Shown here: piece after piece, positions 10,640 to 23,064 of the stretch
How positions within the stretch are numbered: the first letter of the stretch is position 1
Layout: every line of letters starts with the position of its first letter
NCBI GenBank assembly: GCA_034231615.1
Contig: CM067317.1
Coordinates: 21,247,477 to 21,311,476, forward strand
Source of the DNA: Meghimatium bilineatum
Lineage: Eukaryota > Mollusca > Gastropoda > Stylommatophora > Philomycidae
Reading direction: 5' to 3'
DNA length: 64,000 bases
The notes under the pieces: model-generated
What the model was told of the DNA's origin: nothing
The model's input: only the letters and a program-made list of their open reading frames with translations
Databases searched by the model: none
Translations under genes and position numbers: made by a program

Positions 10640-11315
10640 TCATCATCCCTCCTGAGACCAGTCTTTCTTGTATACCATGGCGACACATCTGGCCTGTGAA
10701 CAAGATCAACCATCATTCGCCTGGGGACAGACAATAGATCAATCGTGTCATTCCTAATGGCGTAGGCGATCATTTTTCTCCACGACTCCGCCTCTTGTGT
10801 TGTCAATAAGCTCAGTTGGTGAACTTCTACCATTCCATAATACTACTCCATCTAGCAGCTTCTCTCTTTGTCGTCCCTTATCTCTTCTCCCCTTGATCTT
10901 TCCAGTGGTTATTAAGTGTTCAAGCTGTGTTCTTCTCAGCACATGCCATAGACATATTGACTGTCTGCCCATAATGTTTGATATGATTGATCTTTTTACA
11001 TCAGCATCAATGAGAACATCTGCATTATTTTTCTTAGCTGCCCATTGTATTTTTATCAGAAACATCTCTGTAGCCTCTAGTTCGTTTTGAATTTTTTTGT
11101 TTACAGTCCATGCTTCACATCCATAAAAAAAATTTGCTTTAATATAACATCTCAGCACTCGAATTAGAGTCTGCATTGATAGTGTTTCATTGCACAAAAT
11201 GGTTCTAATTTTTTGCAATGCTGATTTGGCTTGTGCTGTATGGCACTTGATCTCACTTGAGAATCTACCTTCCGATGTTAACAGAGTGCCAAGATATTTC
11301 ACTTTTGCAACTTGT
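10640..11315 (-). mobile_element. LINE B, reverse-transcriptase C-terminal region
   Basis: An open frame at 10754-11302 (-) reads KYLGTLLTSEGRF, then LRCYIKANFFYGCEAWT and ending GRQREKLLDGVV. This is the thumb and connection part of an RTE/CR1-like LINE. Upstream sequence continues at 11570-11625 beyond a nested short element (11330-11559). The left boundary of the tandem triplication cuts this LINE at 11316. Confidence 0.8.
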
Positions 11316-11329
11316 GTTCAATTTTGTGT

Positions 11330-11559
11330 CTATGTGTCATAGCCATTTGTGGCATATTATCTGTCGGTAATCTGGAAGCGCGTTAAAACCACTTGATCTG
11401 CTGTCTTTTGATAAAGCCAGAGGCAGACCATGTAAAAGATGAATCATATAAGCTACAGGAACACGCTTACAAACAGCGCACAAGGCCATCTTCAGAGAAC
11501 TCTTCCACCCCTGACGCCGCAAGGCAAACACGGGCCACATCGTATAGATAGATAGATAG
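11330..11559 (-). mobile_element. Short element with (TAGA)n end and 10-base TSD
   Basis: About 230 bases lie between direct repeats AATTTTGTGT (11320-11329 and 11560-11569), with a TAGATAGATAGATAGA run at the right edge. It interrupts LINE B. Its core (CGTCAGG, GGAAGAGTTCTCTGAAGATG on the minus strand) recurs at 12962-13015 (+) and 56392-56450 (+). It is a SINE-like non-autonomous element of unknown source. Copies also lie in units 2 and 3. Confidence 0.75.
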
Positions 11560-11634
11560 AATTTTGTGTTATTAATCATTAGGTTGCATCTTTTGCCAGC
11601 TATTCTCCTAGCTGGGGTTAACATAACCAGATAC

Positions 11635-12860
11635 AGCCATGTGACGTATTCCTTCCAGTATGATGTTTTCCCAATGAACTCTCAGAACTCATATCTGTCT
11701 TGGGCGATGTGGCTTTCATTTTCCAGCGATGTATTCATGTTATCTTTAATGACGTTAGTCCATCGTCTTCTTGGTTTGCCCTTTCTCCTATTCCCAGGCA
11801 TTCTTCCTTCCATTATTTGTCTTTCTAAATAGTTGTGTCTCTTTATATGACCAAACAGGCGTAGTTTTTTTTATGTTGTTATTTTTGTTTAATAACCAAC
11901 ACTCTGGCATCTACAATGTGTTTATAATATCTGAGTTTCTCTTTTTGTCCATCCATGATATTCTAATTATCTTTCTGTAGCATTTCATCTCGAAGGCGTT
12001 AATCTTCTTTGAAGCTGTTTTACTTAGGGTCCATGTTTCACAGCCGTATGTTGTAACCGGAAAAATAAAAGTTCGTAACATTAGCAATTTCGTCTCTATT
12101 TTGTTGTTTTTCCATAAGTTTTTCAACCGTGTTATTTTGCAATATGCCATTGCCAATTTCTCCTGCACCGTTGATGTTTGCTCCTACGTATTCAAATTTA
12201 TCCACACATTCTATCTCTGTATTGTCTATTCTGATTTGTTGGTTGTTGTGTTATTATATCTGTTGACATGATTTATTTTTTTGCGTGTTTAAATACAAGT
12301 GTTGGGATTCGCTATATTTCTTTGTGTTCTTGATTAGTTATTCCAATACCTTTATATCATTTGAAAGAAGCACTGTCGTCTGCATAGTGTAGTTCAGGGA
12401 ATTTCGAATATACGGATGTTGTCAGCGTTGTGTATGTCTTCTCTCACATTCCTCATTATACTTTCTGCGTAGAGTGTTCATCCCTGCCTTACTTCACTCT
12501 GTACCTCAAACCACTCTGAGATATCGCCCTCTATCTTCACTGCAGCCTTTTGATCTTGGTAATGTTCTTCTATTAGATAAATCAGATATCTTGGGAAACC
12601 CATGCTGTTCATTATCTCACATAGTTTCTGGTATTGGACGCAGTCGAACGCTTTTGTGTAATCTATGAAGCACATGTGCAGGTCAGGTGAAAATTCCCTA
12701 CATTTTTCTATGATCAATCTCATGATAAGGATGTGATCTCTTGTTCCTATGCCCGATCTGAAGCCGGCCTTGTTTCGTTTATCTCCATCTCAAATTTACC
12801 AGATACAGTACAAAGAGGAAGCAGTTTACCATTTCCTGATGTATCTCTTCTCATCAGCAA
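11635..12860 (-). mobile_element. LINE A, reverse-transcriptase fragment
   Basis: Minus-strand frames carry the RT finger/palm phrase CFIDYTKAFDCVQ (12478-12723) and the C-terminal phrase TTYGCETWTLSKTASKKINA (11911-12168). The 3' end near 11635 reads ...GGAATACGTCACATGG. Sister copies: 32185-33265 (+) and 63661-64000 (-). RTE/CR1-like, broken by several frame changes. Confidence 0.85.
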
Positions 12861-12899
12861 ACTTGATGTCCCACCGACATTCTACTCATGACCTTAGTG

Positions 12900-13528
12900 T
12901 GTTTATGTGATGTTTTCTGTTCTTTTATTTTGAATTATATCTATTTATACACTATCTCCTGCAGCGTCAGGTGTAGAGGAGTTTTCTGGAGATGGCCTTC
13001 CTGTGTGTAGTTTGCAATCTTGTTCATATGGATAATTTTAATTATTTTATTAAATTCTTGTTTTGAATTAAGTGAATTCACACCAAAAATACTTTAAATC
13101 TAAATTCGATCTTTAAAAGAAAAGTGCATATAATGCTTAAAATTTAAGGTTCATCACAAGCTTTAGTGAAAGGTGTATAGTGAATAGTTATATAATATAC
13201 TAAAGTAGAAAGTATACAATTTAGTTGCAGTAAAGGTGTATACAGAAAATATGAAGATACATTTCGATCTAAATGTAATGAAATAATTATAATATGTATT
13301 CTGAAGCATACATTTCTACATATATGTATTTTAGATGTTTCAATAGCGGTGAAACTTTACGTCAATGAGTTCTTTATTTAGTTAGGATTTATTTCCTTTT
13401 AATAATTTATTGAAGATTCTTGCTATTATAAATTAGGTATGAGGGAAGAAAAATCGCTGCCGAAATCACACTCTAAATATGTGAAGAATGTACACAATTA
13501 TCTTAAAATACGAAAAATCAAGAAAGCA
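12900..13528. other. AT-rich spacer in the tandem unit
   Basis: Apart from the short repeat echo at 12962-13015 (see the TAGA element), I see no coding or repeat structure. The sequence is very AT-rich with no long frames. It is identical in the other two units. Confidence 0.5.
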
Positions 13529-13541
13529 GAAAGGGCACCCT

Positions 13542-13740
13542 TCTTCTTCTTCAGCGTTCGCTCTCAAATAAACACAACGAATATTTCGTGTGATTTCCGC
13601 CAGGGAGCGTGACGTACGTTGTGCTGCAAGTTCCACAGTAAAACTGTGATTATTTGCACCCCGGTTGGCCACTTGTGGTCAGGACGTCCGAGGTCCAGCT
13701 CATACGTTTTCGTCATTCCTTTATTTTGGGTTTTGTCCCT
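13542..13740 (-). mobile_element. SINE III copy with 13-base TSD
   Basis: 199 bases lie between direct repeats GAAAGGGCACCCT (13529-13541 and 13741-13753). On the minus strand the body contains GCTGGACCTCGGACGTCC, GTGGCCAACCGGGGTG, CTTGCAGCACAACGTACG, and the end GAGCGAACGCTGAAGAAGAA. A second, diverged copy is at 28308-28490 (+). The perfect TSD indicates a recent insertion that predates the triplication. Confidence 0.85.
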
Positions 13741-13947
13741 GAAAGGGCACCCTCTAAACAAATAATTTCAAGAAACAATAACAGACTTCTAAGTCCAAAC
13801 CACATATTTATAGCAAGAGAACCATGTACGTAATATGCTTTAGAACATAGAATCATTAGAACATAATATTAATATCTGGGCGATTTATCTCCTGAACCAA
13901 GGACACTCAACCAAAAACCTACACAAATATTCCCTGAAATATCAAAC

Positions 13948-14331
13948 ATGAACTCCAAGATCACTCACACAGTAACAGAACAAAGATATTTAGTACTTCA
14001 AAAGTTACACGCTCAATGTCGCAAAAATATCTGGACGCATGTGTACACAGAATTATATGTAACAAAAGCAACAACCAGTGACGGCACTCAAATATGCATC
14101 ATGTTTCTAGACGACACCACATACAAAAAACCACAGGAGTACAATTTTCACATGTCAGGACAGAAGCAAGTGTCATACTCACAACTGTTCAAACACTTTA
14201 CAACCGAGAGTTTAGGCACACCGTGGATGGGGCACGCTGAGGATACTGTTCGACAAATAGGCCTATGTGCACCAGAAAGCATGAATCCAGATGAGGAATG
14301 GGTATGGATGTTTGTCCCAAAGGTTTTATAA
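13948..14331 (+). CDS. Unidentified open frame (127 aa) in tandem unit
   Basis: A 127-residue frame, MNSKITHTVTEQ to WVWMFVPKVL, repeats unchanged at 17863-18246 and 21779-22162. It is mixed in composition, with GQKQVSYSQLFKHF and PESMNPDEEW segments, and has no signal peptide, membrane span or motif I recognise. Other open frames with protein-like composition follow on the same strand (14291-14593, 14686-14913). Composition differs from the AT-rich spacer before it. It may be a relic of a larger mobile or foreign gene, or an exon of an unknown host gene. I cannot name the family and do not claim it is expressed. Confidence 0.35.
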   Translation: MNSKITHTVTEQRYLVLQKLHAQCRKNIWTHVYTELYVTKATTSDGTQICIMFLDDTTYKKPQEYNFHMSGQKQVSYSQLFKHFTTESLGTPWMGHAEDTVRQIGLCAPESMNPDEEWVWMFVPKVL

Positions 14332-15127
14332 AAGACATTTATGGCTGCCATTACACTCCATTTTTTTTGTTGGGGGAGGGGGGGGGTTCAGCAGGGAGCA
14401 TACCACTGTGATTGTTGACACAGAGGTCAAGGTACTCATCTCCGAATATGTTGATGACACAGATGTTGTGATTTACACACGTGTCGATCATCCGCTCCCA
14501 ACGGTGCGCATAGACATTTACCGCCATGTCACATGGAAAAATAACTTACACAATTACAAAATCAAGTTGGGCTTTCGCCGCAATAACAAGTAGTCTAACG
14601 ATTGAGGTGTTTACCGTAACAACGTCCCAAACTGGCTGGAATCACAAACATATCATAACCTCATGCAGGCCTGCATATTGAGTGTATGATCTATACAGTC
14701 AAAGCAAGTAAGTGCGTAAGTTATCATTGGAGAGGGTATCACTGCGCAAACTCATTTTTATCTTCGTTCCCGTACACGAGGGTTTGGAGGAAAATGAGCG
14801 AGCCATGTTGGCTGATTATATTTCTAAATTCTGCTTGGTCAATCTATGACCAGAGCAGACATGCTCAACACCCTAGGAGAGTCTGCGTGATTGAAGAATA
14901 TTGTGGTCAATGAACATGAGTCAGTATCAAGAATGCGTTAATTGGGAGCGAGGATCTGCGTAGCACAGAGAACAACTCATGATAATTTCAAAAAGAACAC
15001 TCAACCAATACAGAGCAAGAATCATCAACCGCTTTACCCTGAGAGATTTACTAAAACGGAGATCTGAGAACCTATGAAAATTTCCAATGTGGGAAGAAGA
15101 TAATCACCGTACCTAAACCTAATACAT

Positions 15128-15231
15128 TCTCTTCTTCTGCGTTCGTTCTCAAACTCCTGCAGATTAGCAGGATGTAGTCCGGAGAACGGAATGCGTTGTG
15201 TCATGGTTTACAGCATTGCTGCGATATCTGC
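15128..15231 (+). mobile_element. Truncated SINE I at the tandem junction
   Basis: CTTCTTCTGCGTTCG, GCAGATTAGCAGGATGTAGT and CATGGTTTACAGCATTGCTG are followed by GATATCTGCG, where SINE identity stops and LINE B sequence begins. The same cut recurs at 19043-19146. Confidence 0.9.
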
Positions 15232-18200
15232 GTTCAATTTTGTGTCTATGTGTCATAGCCATTTGTGGCATATTATCTGTCGGTAATCTGGAAGCGCGTT
15301 AAAACCACTTGATCTGCTGTCTTTTGATAAAGCCAGAGGCAGACCATGTAAAAGATGAATCATATAAGCTACAGGAACACGCTTACAAACAGCGCACAAG
15401 GCCATCTTCAGAGAACTCTTCCACCCCTGACGCCGCAAGGCAAACACGGGCCACATCGTATAGATAGATAGATAGAATTTTGTGTTATTAATCATTAGGT
15501 TGCATCTTTTGCCAGCTATTCTCCTAGCTGGGGTTAACATAACCAGATACAGCCATGTGACGTATTCCTTCCAGTATGATGTTTTCCCAATGAACTCTCA
15601 GAACTCATATCTGTCTTGGGCGATGTGGCTTTCATTTTCCAGCGATGTATTCATGTTATCTTTAATGACGTTAGTCCATCGTCTTCTTGGTTTGCCCTTT
15701 CTCCTATTCCCAGGCATTCTTCCTTCCATTATTTGTCTTTCTAAATAGTTGTGTCTCTTTATATGACCAAACAGGCGTAGTTTTTTTTATGTTGTTATTT
15801 TTGTTTAATAACCAACACTCTGGCATCTACAATGTGTTTATAATATCTGAGTTTCTCTTTTTGTCCATCCATGATATTCTAATTATCTTTCTGTAGCATT
15901 TCATCTCGAAGGCGTTAATCTTCTTTGAAGCTGTTTTACTTAGGGTCCATGTTTCACAGCCGTATGTTGTACCGGAAAAATAAAAGTTCGTAACATTAGC
16001 AATTTCGTCTCTATTTTGTTGTTTTTCCATAAGTTTTTCAACCGTGTTATTTTGCAATATGCCATTGCCAATTTCTCCTGCACCGTTGATGTTTGCTCCT
16101 ACGTATTCAAATTTATCCACACATTCTATCTCTGTATTGTCTATTCTGATTTGTTGGTTGTTGTGTTATTATATCTGTTGACATGATTTATTTTTTTGCG
16201 TGTTTAAATACAAGTGTTGGGATTCGCTATATTTCTTTGTGTTCTTGATTAGTTATTCCAATACCTTTATATCATTTGAAAGAAGCACTGTCGTCTGCAT
16301 AGTGTAGTTCAGGGAATTTCGAATATACGGATGTTGTCAGCGTTGTGTATGTCTTCTCTCACATTCCTCATTATACTTTCTGCGTAGAGTGTTCATCCCT
16401 GCCTTACTTCACTCTGTACCTCAAACCACTCTGAGATATCGCCCTCTATCTTCACTGCAGCCTTTTGATCTTGGTAATGTTCTTCTATTAGATAAATCAG
16501 ATATCTTGGGAAACCCATGCTGTTCATTATCTCACATAGTTTCTGGTATTGGACGCAGTCGAACGCTTTTGTGTAATCTATGAAGCACATGTGCAGGTCA
16601 GGTGAAAATTCCCTACATTTTTCTATGATCAATCTCATGATAAGGATGTGATCTCTTGTTCCTATGCCCGATCTGAAGCCGGCCTTGTTTCGTTTATCTC
16701 CATCTCAAATTTACCAGATACAGTACAAAGAGGAAGCAGTTTACCATTTCCTGATGTATCTCTTCTCATCAGCAAACTTGATGTCCCACCGACATTCTAC
16801 TCATGACCTTAGTGTGTTTATGTGATGTTTTCTGTTCTTTTATTTTGAATTATATCTATTTATACACTATCTCCTGCAGCGTCAGGTGTAGAGGAGTTTT
16901 CTGGAGATGGCCTTCCTGTGTGTAGTTTGCAATCTTGTTCATATGGATAATTTTAATTATTTTATTAAATTCTTGTTTTGAATTAAGTGAATTCACACCA
17001 AAAATACTTTAAATCTAAATTCGATCTTTAAAAGAAAAGTGCATATAATGCTTAAAATTTAAGGTTCATCACAAGCTTTAGTGAAAGGTGTATAGTGAAT
17101 AGTTATATAATATACTAAAGTAGAAAGTATACAATTTAGTTGCAGTAAAGGTGTATACAGAAAATATGAAGATACATTTCGATCTAAATGTAATGAAATA
17201 ATTATAATATGTATTCTGAAGCATACATTTCTACATATATGTATTTTAGATGTTTCAATAGCGGTGAAACTTTACGTCAATGAGTTCTTTATTTAGTTAG
17301 GATTTATTTCCTTTTAATAATTTATTGAAGATTCTTGCTATTATAAATTAGGTATGAGGGAAGAAAAATCGCTGCCGAAATCACACTCTAAATATGTGAA
17401 GAATGTACACAATTATCTTAAAATACGAAAAATCAAGAAAGCAGAAAGGGCACCCTTCTTCTTCTTCAGCGTTCGCTCTCAAATAAACACAACGAATATT
17501 TCGTGTGATTTCCGCCAGGGAGCGTGACGTACGTTGTGCTGCAAGTTCCACAGTAAAACTGTGATTATTTGCACCCCGGTTGGCCACTTGTGGTCAGGAC
17601 GTCCGAGGTCCAGCTCATACGTTTTCGTCATTCCTTTATTTTGGGTTTTGTCCCTGAAAGGGCACCCTCTAAACAAATAATTTCAAGAAACAATAACAGA
17701 CTTCTAAGTCCAAACCACATATTTATAGCAAGAGAACCATGTACGTAATATGCTTTAGAACATAGAATCATTAGAACATAATATTAATATCTGGGCGATT
17801 TATCTCCTGAACCAAGGACACTCAACCAAAAACCTACACAAATATTCCCTGAAATATCAAACATGAACTCCAAGATCACTCACACAGTAACAGAACAAAG
17901 ATATTTAGTACTTCAAAAGTTACACGCTCAATGTCGCAAAAATATCTGGACGCATGTGTACACAGAATTATATGTAACAAAAGCAACAACCAGTGACGGC
18001 ACTCAAATATGCATCATGTTTCTAGACGACACCACATACAAAAAACCACAGGAGTACAATTTTCACATGTCAGGACAGAAGCAAGTGTCATACTCACAAC
18101 TGTTCAAACACTTTACAACCGAGAGTTTAGGCACACCGTGGATGGGGCACGCTGAGGATACTGTTCGACAAATAGGCCTATGTGCACCAGAAAGCATGAA

Positions 18201-19146
18201 TCCAGATGAGGAATGGGTATGGATGTTTGTCCCAAAGGTTTTATAAAAGACATTTATGGCTGCCATTACACTCCATTTTTTTTGTTGGGGGAGGGGGGGG
18301 GTTCAGCAGGGAGCATACCACTGTGATTGTTGACACAGAGGTCAAGGTACTCATCTCCGAATATGTTGATGACACAGATGTTGTGATTTACACACGTGTC
18401 GATCATCCGCTCCCAACGGTGCGCATAGACATTTACCGCCATGTCACATGGAAAAATAACTTACACAATTACAAAATCAAGTTGGGCTTTCGCCGCAATA
18501 ACAAGTAGTCTAACGATTGAGGTGTTTACCGTAACAACGTCCCAAACTGGCTGGAATCACAAACATATCATAACCTCATGCAGGCCTGCATATTGAGTGT
18601 ATGATCTATACAGTCAAAGCAAGTAAGTGCGTAAGTTATCATTGGAGAGGGTATCACTGCGCAAACTCATTTTTATCTTCGTTCCCGTACACGAGGGTTT
18701 GGAGGAAAATGAGCGAGCCATGTTGGCTGATTATATTTCTAAATTCTGCTTGGTCAATCTATGACCAGAGCAGACATGCTCAACACCCTAGGAGAGTCTG
18801 CGTGATTGAAGAATATTGTGGTCAATGAACATGAGTCAGTATCAAGAATGCGTTAATTGGGAGCGAGGATCTGCGTAGCACAGAGAACAACTCATGATAA
18901 TTTCAAAAAGAACACTCAACCAATACAGAGCAAGAATCATCAACCGCTTTACCCTGAGAGATTTACTAAAACGGAGATCTGAGAACCTATGAAAATTTCC
19001 AATGTGGGAAGAAGATAATCACCGTACCTAAACCTAATACATTCTCTTCTTCTGCGTTCGTTCTCAAACTCCTGCAGATTAGCAGGATGTAGTCCGGAGA
19101 ACGGAATGCGTTGTGTCATGGTTTACAGCATTGCTGCGATATCTGC
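15232..19146. repeat. Tandem unit, copy 2
   Basis: Same contents as copy 1: TAGA element 15246-15475, LINE A 15551-16775 (-), SINE III 17457-17655 (-), open frame 17863-18246 (+), truncated SINE I 19043-19146. One base shorter than copy 1. Confidence 0.95.
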
Positions 19147-22100
19147 GTTCAATTTTGTGTCTATGTGTCATAGCCATTTGTGGCATATTATCTGTCGGTA
19201 ATCTGGAAGCGCGTTAAAACCACTTGATCTGCTGTCTTTTGATAAAGCCAGAGGCAGACCATGTAAAAGATGAATCATATAAGCTACAGGAACACGCTTA
19301 CAAACAGCGCACAAGGCCATCTTCAGAGAACTCTTCCACCCCTGACGCCGCAAGGCAAACACGGGCCACATCGTATAGATAGATAGATAGAATTTTGTGT
19401 TATTAATCATTAGGTTGCATCTTTTGCCAGCTATTCTCCTAGCTGGGGTTAACATAACCAGATACAGCCATGTGACGTATTCCTTCCAGTATGATGTTTT
19501 CCCAATGAACTCTCAGAACTCATATCTGTCTTGGGCGATGTGGCTTTCATTTTCCAGCGATGTATTCATGTTATCTTTAATGACGTTAGTCCATCGTCTT
19601 CTTGGTTTGCCCTTTCTCCTATTCCCAGGCATTCTTCCTTCCATTATTTGTCTTTCTAAATAGTTGTGTCTCTTTATATGACCAAACAGGCGTAGTTTTT
19701 TTTATGTTGTTATTTTTGTTTAATAACCAACACTCTGGCATCTACAATGTGTTTATAATATCTGAGTTTCTCTTTTTGTCCATCCATGATATTCTAATTA
19801 TCTTTCTGTAGCATTTCATCTCGAAGGCGTTAATCTTCTTTGAAGCTGTTTTACTTAGGGTCCATGTTTCACAGCCGTATGTTGTAACCGGAAAAATAAA
19901 AGTTCGTAACATTAGCAATTTCGTCTCTATTTTGTTGTTTTTCCATAAGTTTTTCAACCGTGTTATTTTGCAATATGCCATTGCCAATTTCTCCTGCACC
20001 GTTGATGTTTGCTCCTACGTATTCAAATTTATCCACACATTCTATCTCTGTATTGTCTATTCTGATTTGTTGGTTGTTGTGTTATTATATCTGTTGACAT
20101 GATTTATTTTTTTGCGTGTTTAAATACAAGTGTTGGGATTCGCTATATTTCTTTGTGTTCTTGATTAGTTATTCCAATACCTTTATATCATTTGAAAGAA
20201 GCACTGTCGTCTGCATAGTGTAGTTCAGGGAATTTCGAATATACGGATGTTGTCAGCGTTGTGTATGTCTTCTCTCACATTCCTCATTATACTTTCTGCG
20301 TAGAGTGTTCATCCCTGCCTTACTTCACTCTGTACCTCAAACCACTCTGAGATATCGCCCTCTATCTTCACTGCAGCCTTTTGATCTTGGTAATGTTCTT
20401 CTATTAGATAAATCAGATATCTTGGGAAACCCATGCTGTTCATTATCTCACATAGTTTCTGGTATTGGACGCAGTCGAACGCTTTTGTGTAATCTATGAA
20501 GCACATGTGCAGGTCAGGTGAAAATTCCCTACATTTTTCTATGATCAATCTCATGATAAGGATGTGATCTCTTGTTCCTATGCCCGATCTGAAGCCGGCC
20601 TTGTTTCGTTTATCTCCATCTCAAATTTACCAGATACAGTACAAAGAGGAAGCAGTTTACCATTTCCTGATGTATCTCTTCTCATCAGCAAACTTGATGT
20701 CCCACCGACATTCTACTCATGACCTTAGTGTGTTTATGTGATGTTTTCTGTTCTTTTATTTTGAATTATATCTATTTATACACTATCTCCTGCAGCGTCA
20801 GGTGTAGAGGAGTTTTCTGGAGATGGCCTTCCTGTGTGTAGTTTGCAATCTTGTTCATATGGATAATTTTAATTATTTTATTAAATTCTTGTTTTGAATT
20901 AAGTGAATTCACACCAAAAATACTTTAAATCTAAATTCGATCTTTAAAAGAAAAGTGCATATAATGCTTAAAATTTAAGGTTCATCACAAGCTTTAGTGA
21001 AAGGTGTATAGTGAATAGTTATATAATATACTAAAGTAGAAAGTATACAATTTAGTTGCAGTAAAGGTGTATACAGAAAATATGAAGATACATTTCGATC
21101 TAAATGTAATGAAATAATTATAATATGTATTCTGAAGCATACATTTCTACATATATGTATTTTAGATGTTTCAATAGCGGTGAAACTTTACGTCAATGAG
21201 TTCTTTATTTAGTTAGGATTTATTTCCTTTTAATAATTTATTGAAGATTCTTGCTATTATAAATTAGGTATGAGGGAAGAAAAATCGCTGCCGAAATCAC
21301 ACTCTAAATATGTGAAGAATGTACACAATTATCTTAAAATACGAAAAATCAAGAAAGCAGAAAGGGCACCCTTCTTCTTCTTCAGCGTTCGCTCTCAAAT
21401 AAACACAACGAATATTTCGTGTGATTTCCGCCAGGGAGCGTGACGTACGTTGTGCTGCAAGTTCCACAGTAAAACTGTGATTATTTGCACCCCGGTTGGC
21501 CACTTGTGGTCAGGACGTCCGAGGTCCAGCTCATACGTTTTCGTCATTCCTTTATTTTGGGTTTTGTCCCTGAAAGGGCACCCTCTAAACAAATAATTTC
21601 AAGAAACAATAACAGACTTCTAAGTCCAAACCACATATTTATAGCAAGAGAACCATGTACGTAATATGCTTTAGAACATAGAATCATTAGAACATAATAT
21701 TAATATCTGGGCGATTTATCTCCTGAACCAAGGACACTCAACCAAAAACCTACACAAATATTCCCTGAAATATCAAACATGAACTCCAAGATCACTCACA
21801 CAGTAACAGAACAAAGATATTTAGTACTTCAAAAGTTACACGCTCAATGTCGCAAAAATATCTGGACGCATGTGTACACAGAATTATATGTAACAAAAGC
21901 AACAACCAGTGACGGCACTCAAATATGCATCATGTTTCTAGACGACACCACATACAAAAAACCACAGGAGTACAATTTTCACATGTCAGGACAGAAGCAA
22001 GTGTCATACTCACAACTGTTCAAACACTTTACAACCGAGAGTTTAGGCACACCGTGGATGGGGCACGCTGAGGATACTGTTCGACAAATAGGCCTATGTG

Positions 22101-23064
22101 CACCAGAAAGCATGAATCCAGATGAGGAATGGGTATGGATGTTTGTCCCAAAGGTTTTATAAAAGACATTTATGGCTGCCATTACACTCCATTTTTTTTG
22201 TTGGGGGAGGGGGGGGGGGTTCAGCAGGGAGCATACCACTGTGATTGTTGACACAGAGGTCAAGGTACTCATCTCCGAATATGTTGATGACACAGATGTT
22301 GTGATTTACACACGTGTCGATCATCCGCTCCCAACGGTGCGCATAGACATTTACCGCCATGTCACATGGAAAAATAACTTACACAATTACAAAATCAAGT
22401 TGGGCTTTCGCCGCAATAACAAGTAGTCTAACGATTGAGGTGTTTACCGTAACAACGTCCCAAACTGGCTGGAATCACAAACATATCATAACCTCATGCA
22501 GGCCTGCATATTGAGTGTATGATCTATACAGTCAAAGCAAGTAAGTGCGTAAGTTATCATTGGAGAGGGTATCACTGCGCAAACTCATTTTTATCTTCGT
22601 TCCCGTACACGAGGGTTTGGAGGAAAATGAGCGAGCCATGTTGGCTGATTATATTTCTAAATTCTGCTTGGTCAATCTATGACCAGAGCAGACATGCTCA
22701 ACACCCTAGGAGAGTCTGCGTGATTGAAGAATATTGTGGTCAATGAACATGAGTCAGTATCAAGAATGCGTTAATTGGGAGCGAGGATCTGCGTAGCACA
22801 GAGAACAACTCATGATAATTTCAAAAAGAACACTCAACCAATACAGAGCAAGAATCATCAACCGCTTTACCCTGAGAGATTTACTAAAACGGAGATCTGA
22901 GAACCTATGAAAATTTCCAATGTGGGAAGAAGATAATCACCGTACCTAAACCTAATACATTCTCTTCTTCTGCGTTCGTTCTCAAACTCCTGCAGATTAG
23001 CAGGATGTAGTCCGGAGAACGGAATGCGTTGTGTCATGGTTTACAGCATTGCTGCGATATCTGC
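19147..23064. repeat. Tandem unit, copy 3
   Basis: Same contents again: TAGA element 19161-19390, LINE A 19466-20691 (-), SINE III 21373-21571 (-), open frame 21779-22162 (+). The SINE I at its right end continues intact past 23064. A longer G-run at about 22209-22219 adds two bases. Confidence 0.95.

Larger units (their letters stand above)
11316..15231. repeat. Tandem unit, copy 1
   Basis: Contents in order: LINE B piece with a nested TAGA-tailed short element (11330-11559), LINE A (11635-12860, -), AT-rich spacer (12900-13528), SINE III with TSDs (13542-13740), unidentified open frames (13948-14331, 14291-14593 and 14686-14913, +), and a truncated SINE I (15128-15231). Confidence 0.95.
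11316..23064. repeat. Tandem triplication of a ~3.9 kb unit
   Basis: Three head-to-tail copies: 11316-15231 (3916), 15232-19146 (3915) and 19147-23064 (3918). All long reading frames recur with identical translation at these offsets. The length differences are explained by an AA-to-A change near 15969 and by a G-run of 9, 9 and 11. Each internal junction joins a cut SINE I (...GATATCTGCG) to LINE B sequence (TTCAATTTTGTG). Both parents of the join are seen once: LINE B left of copy 1, and an uncut SINE I right of copy 3. It lies about 520 bases upstream of the secreted-protein start codon. Confidence 0.97.
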
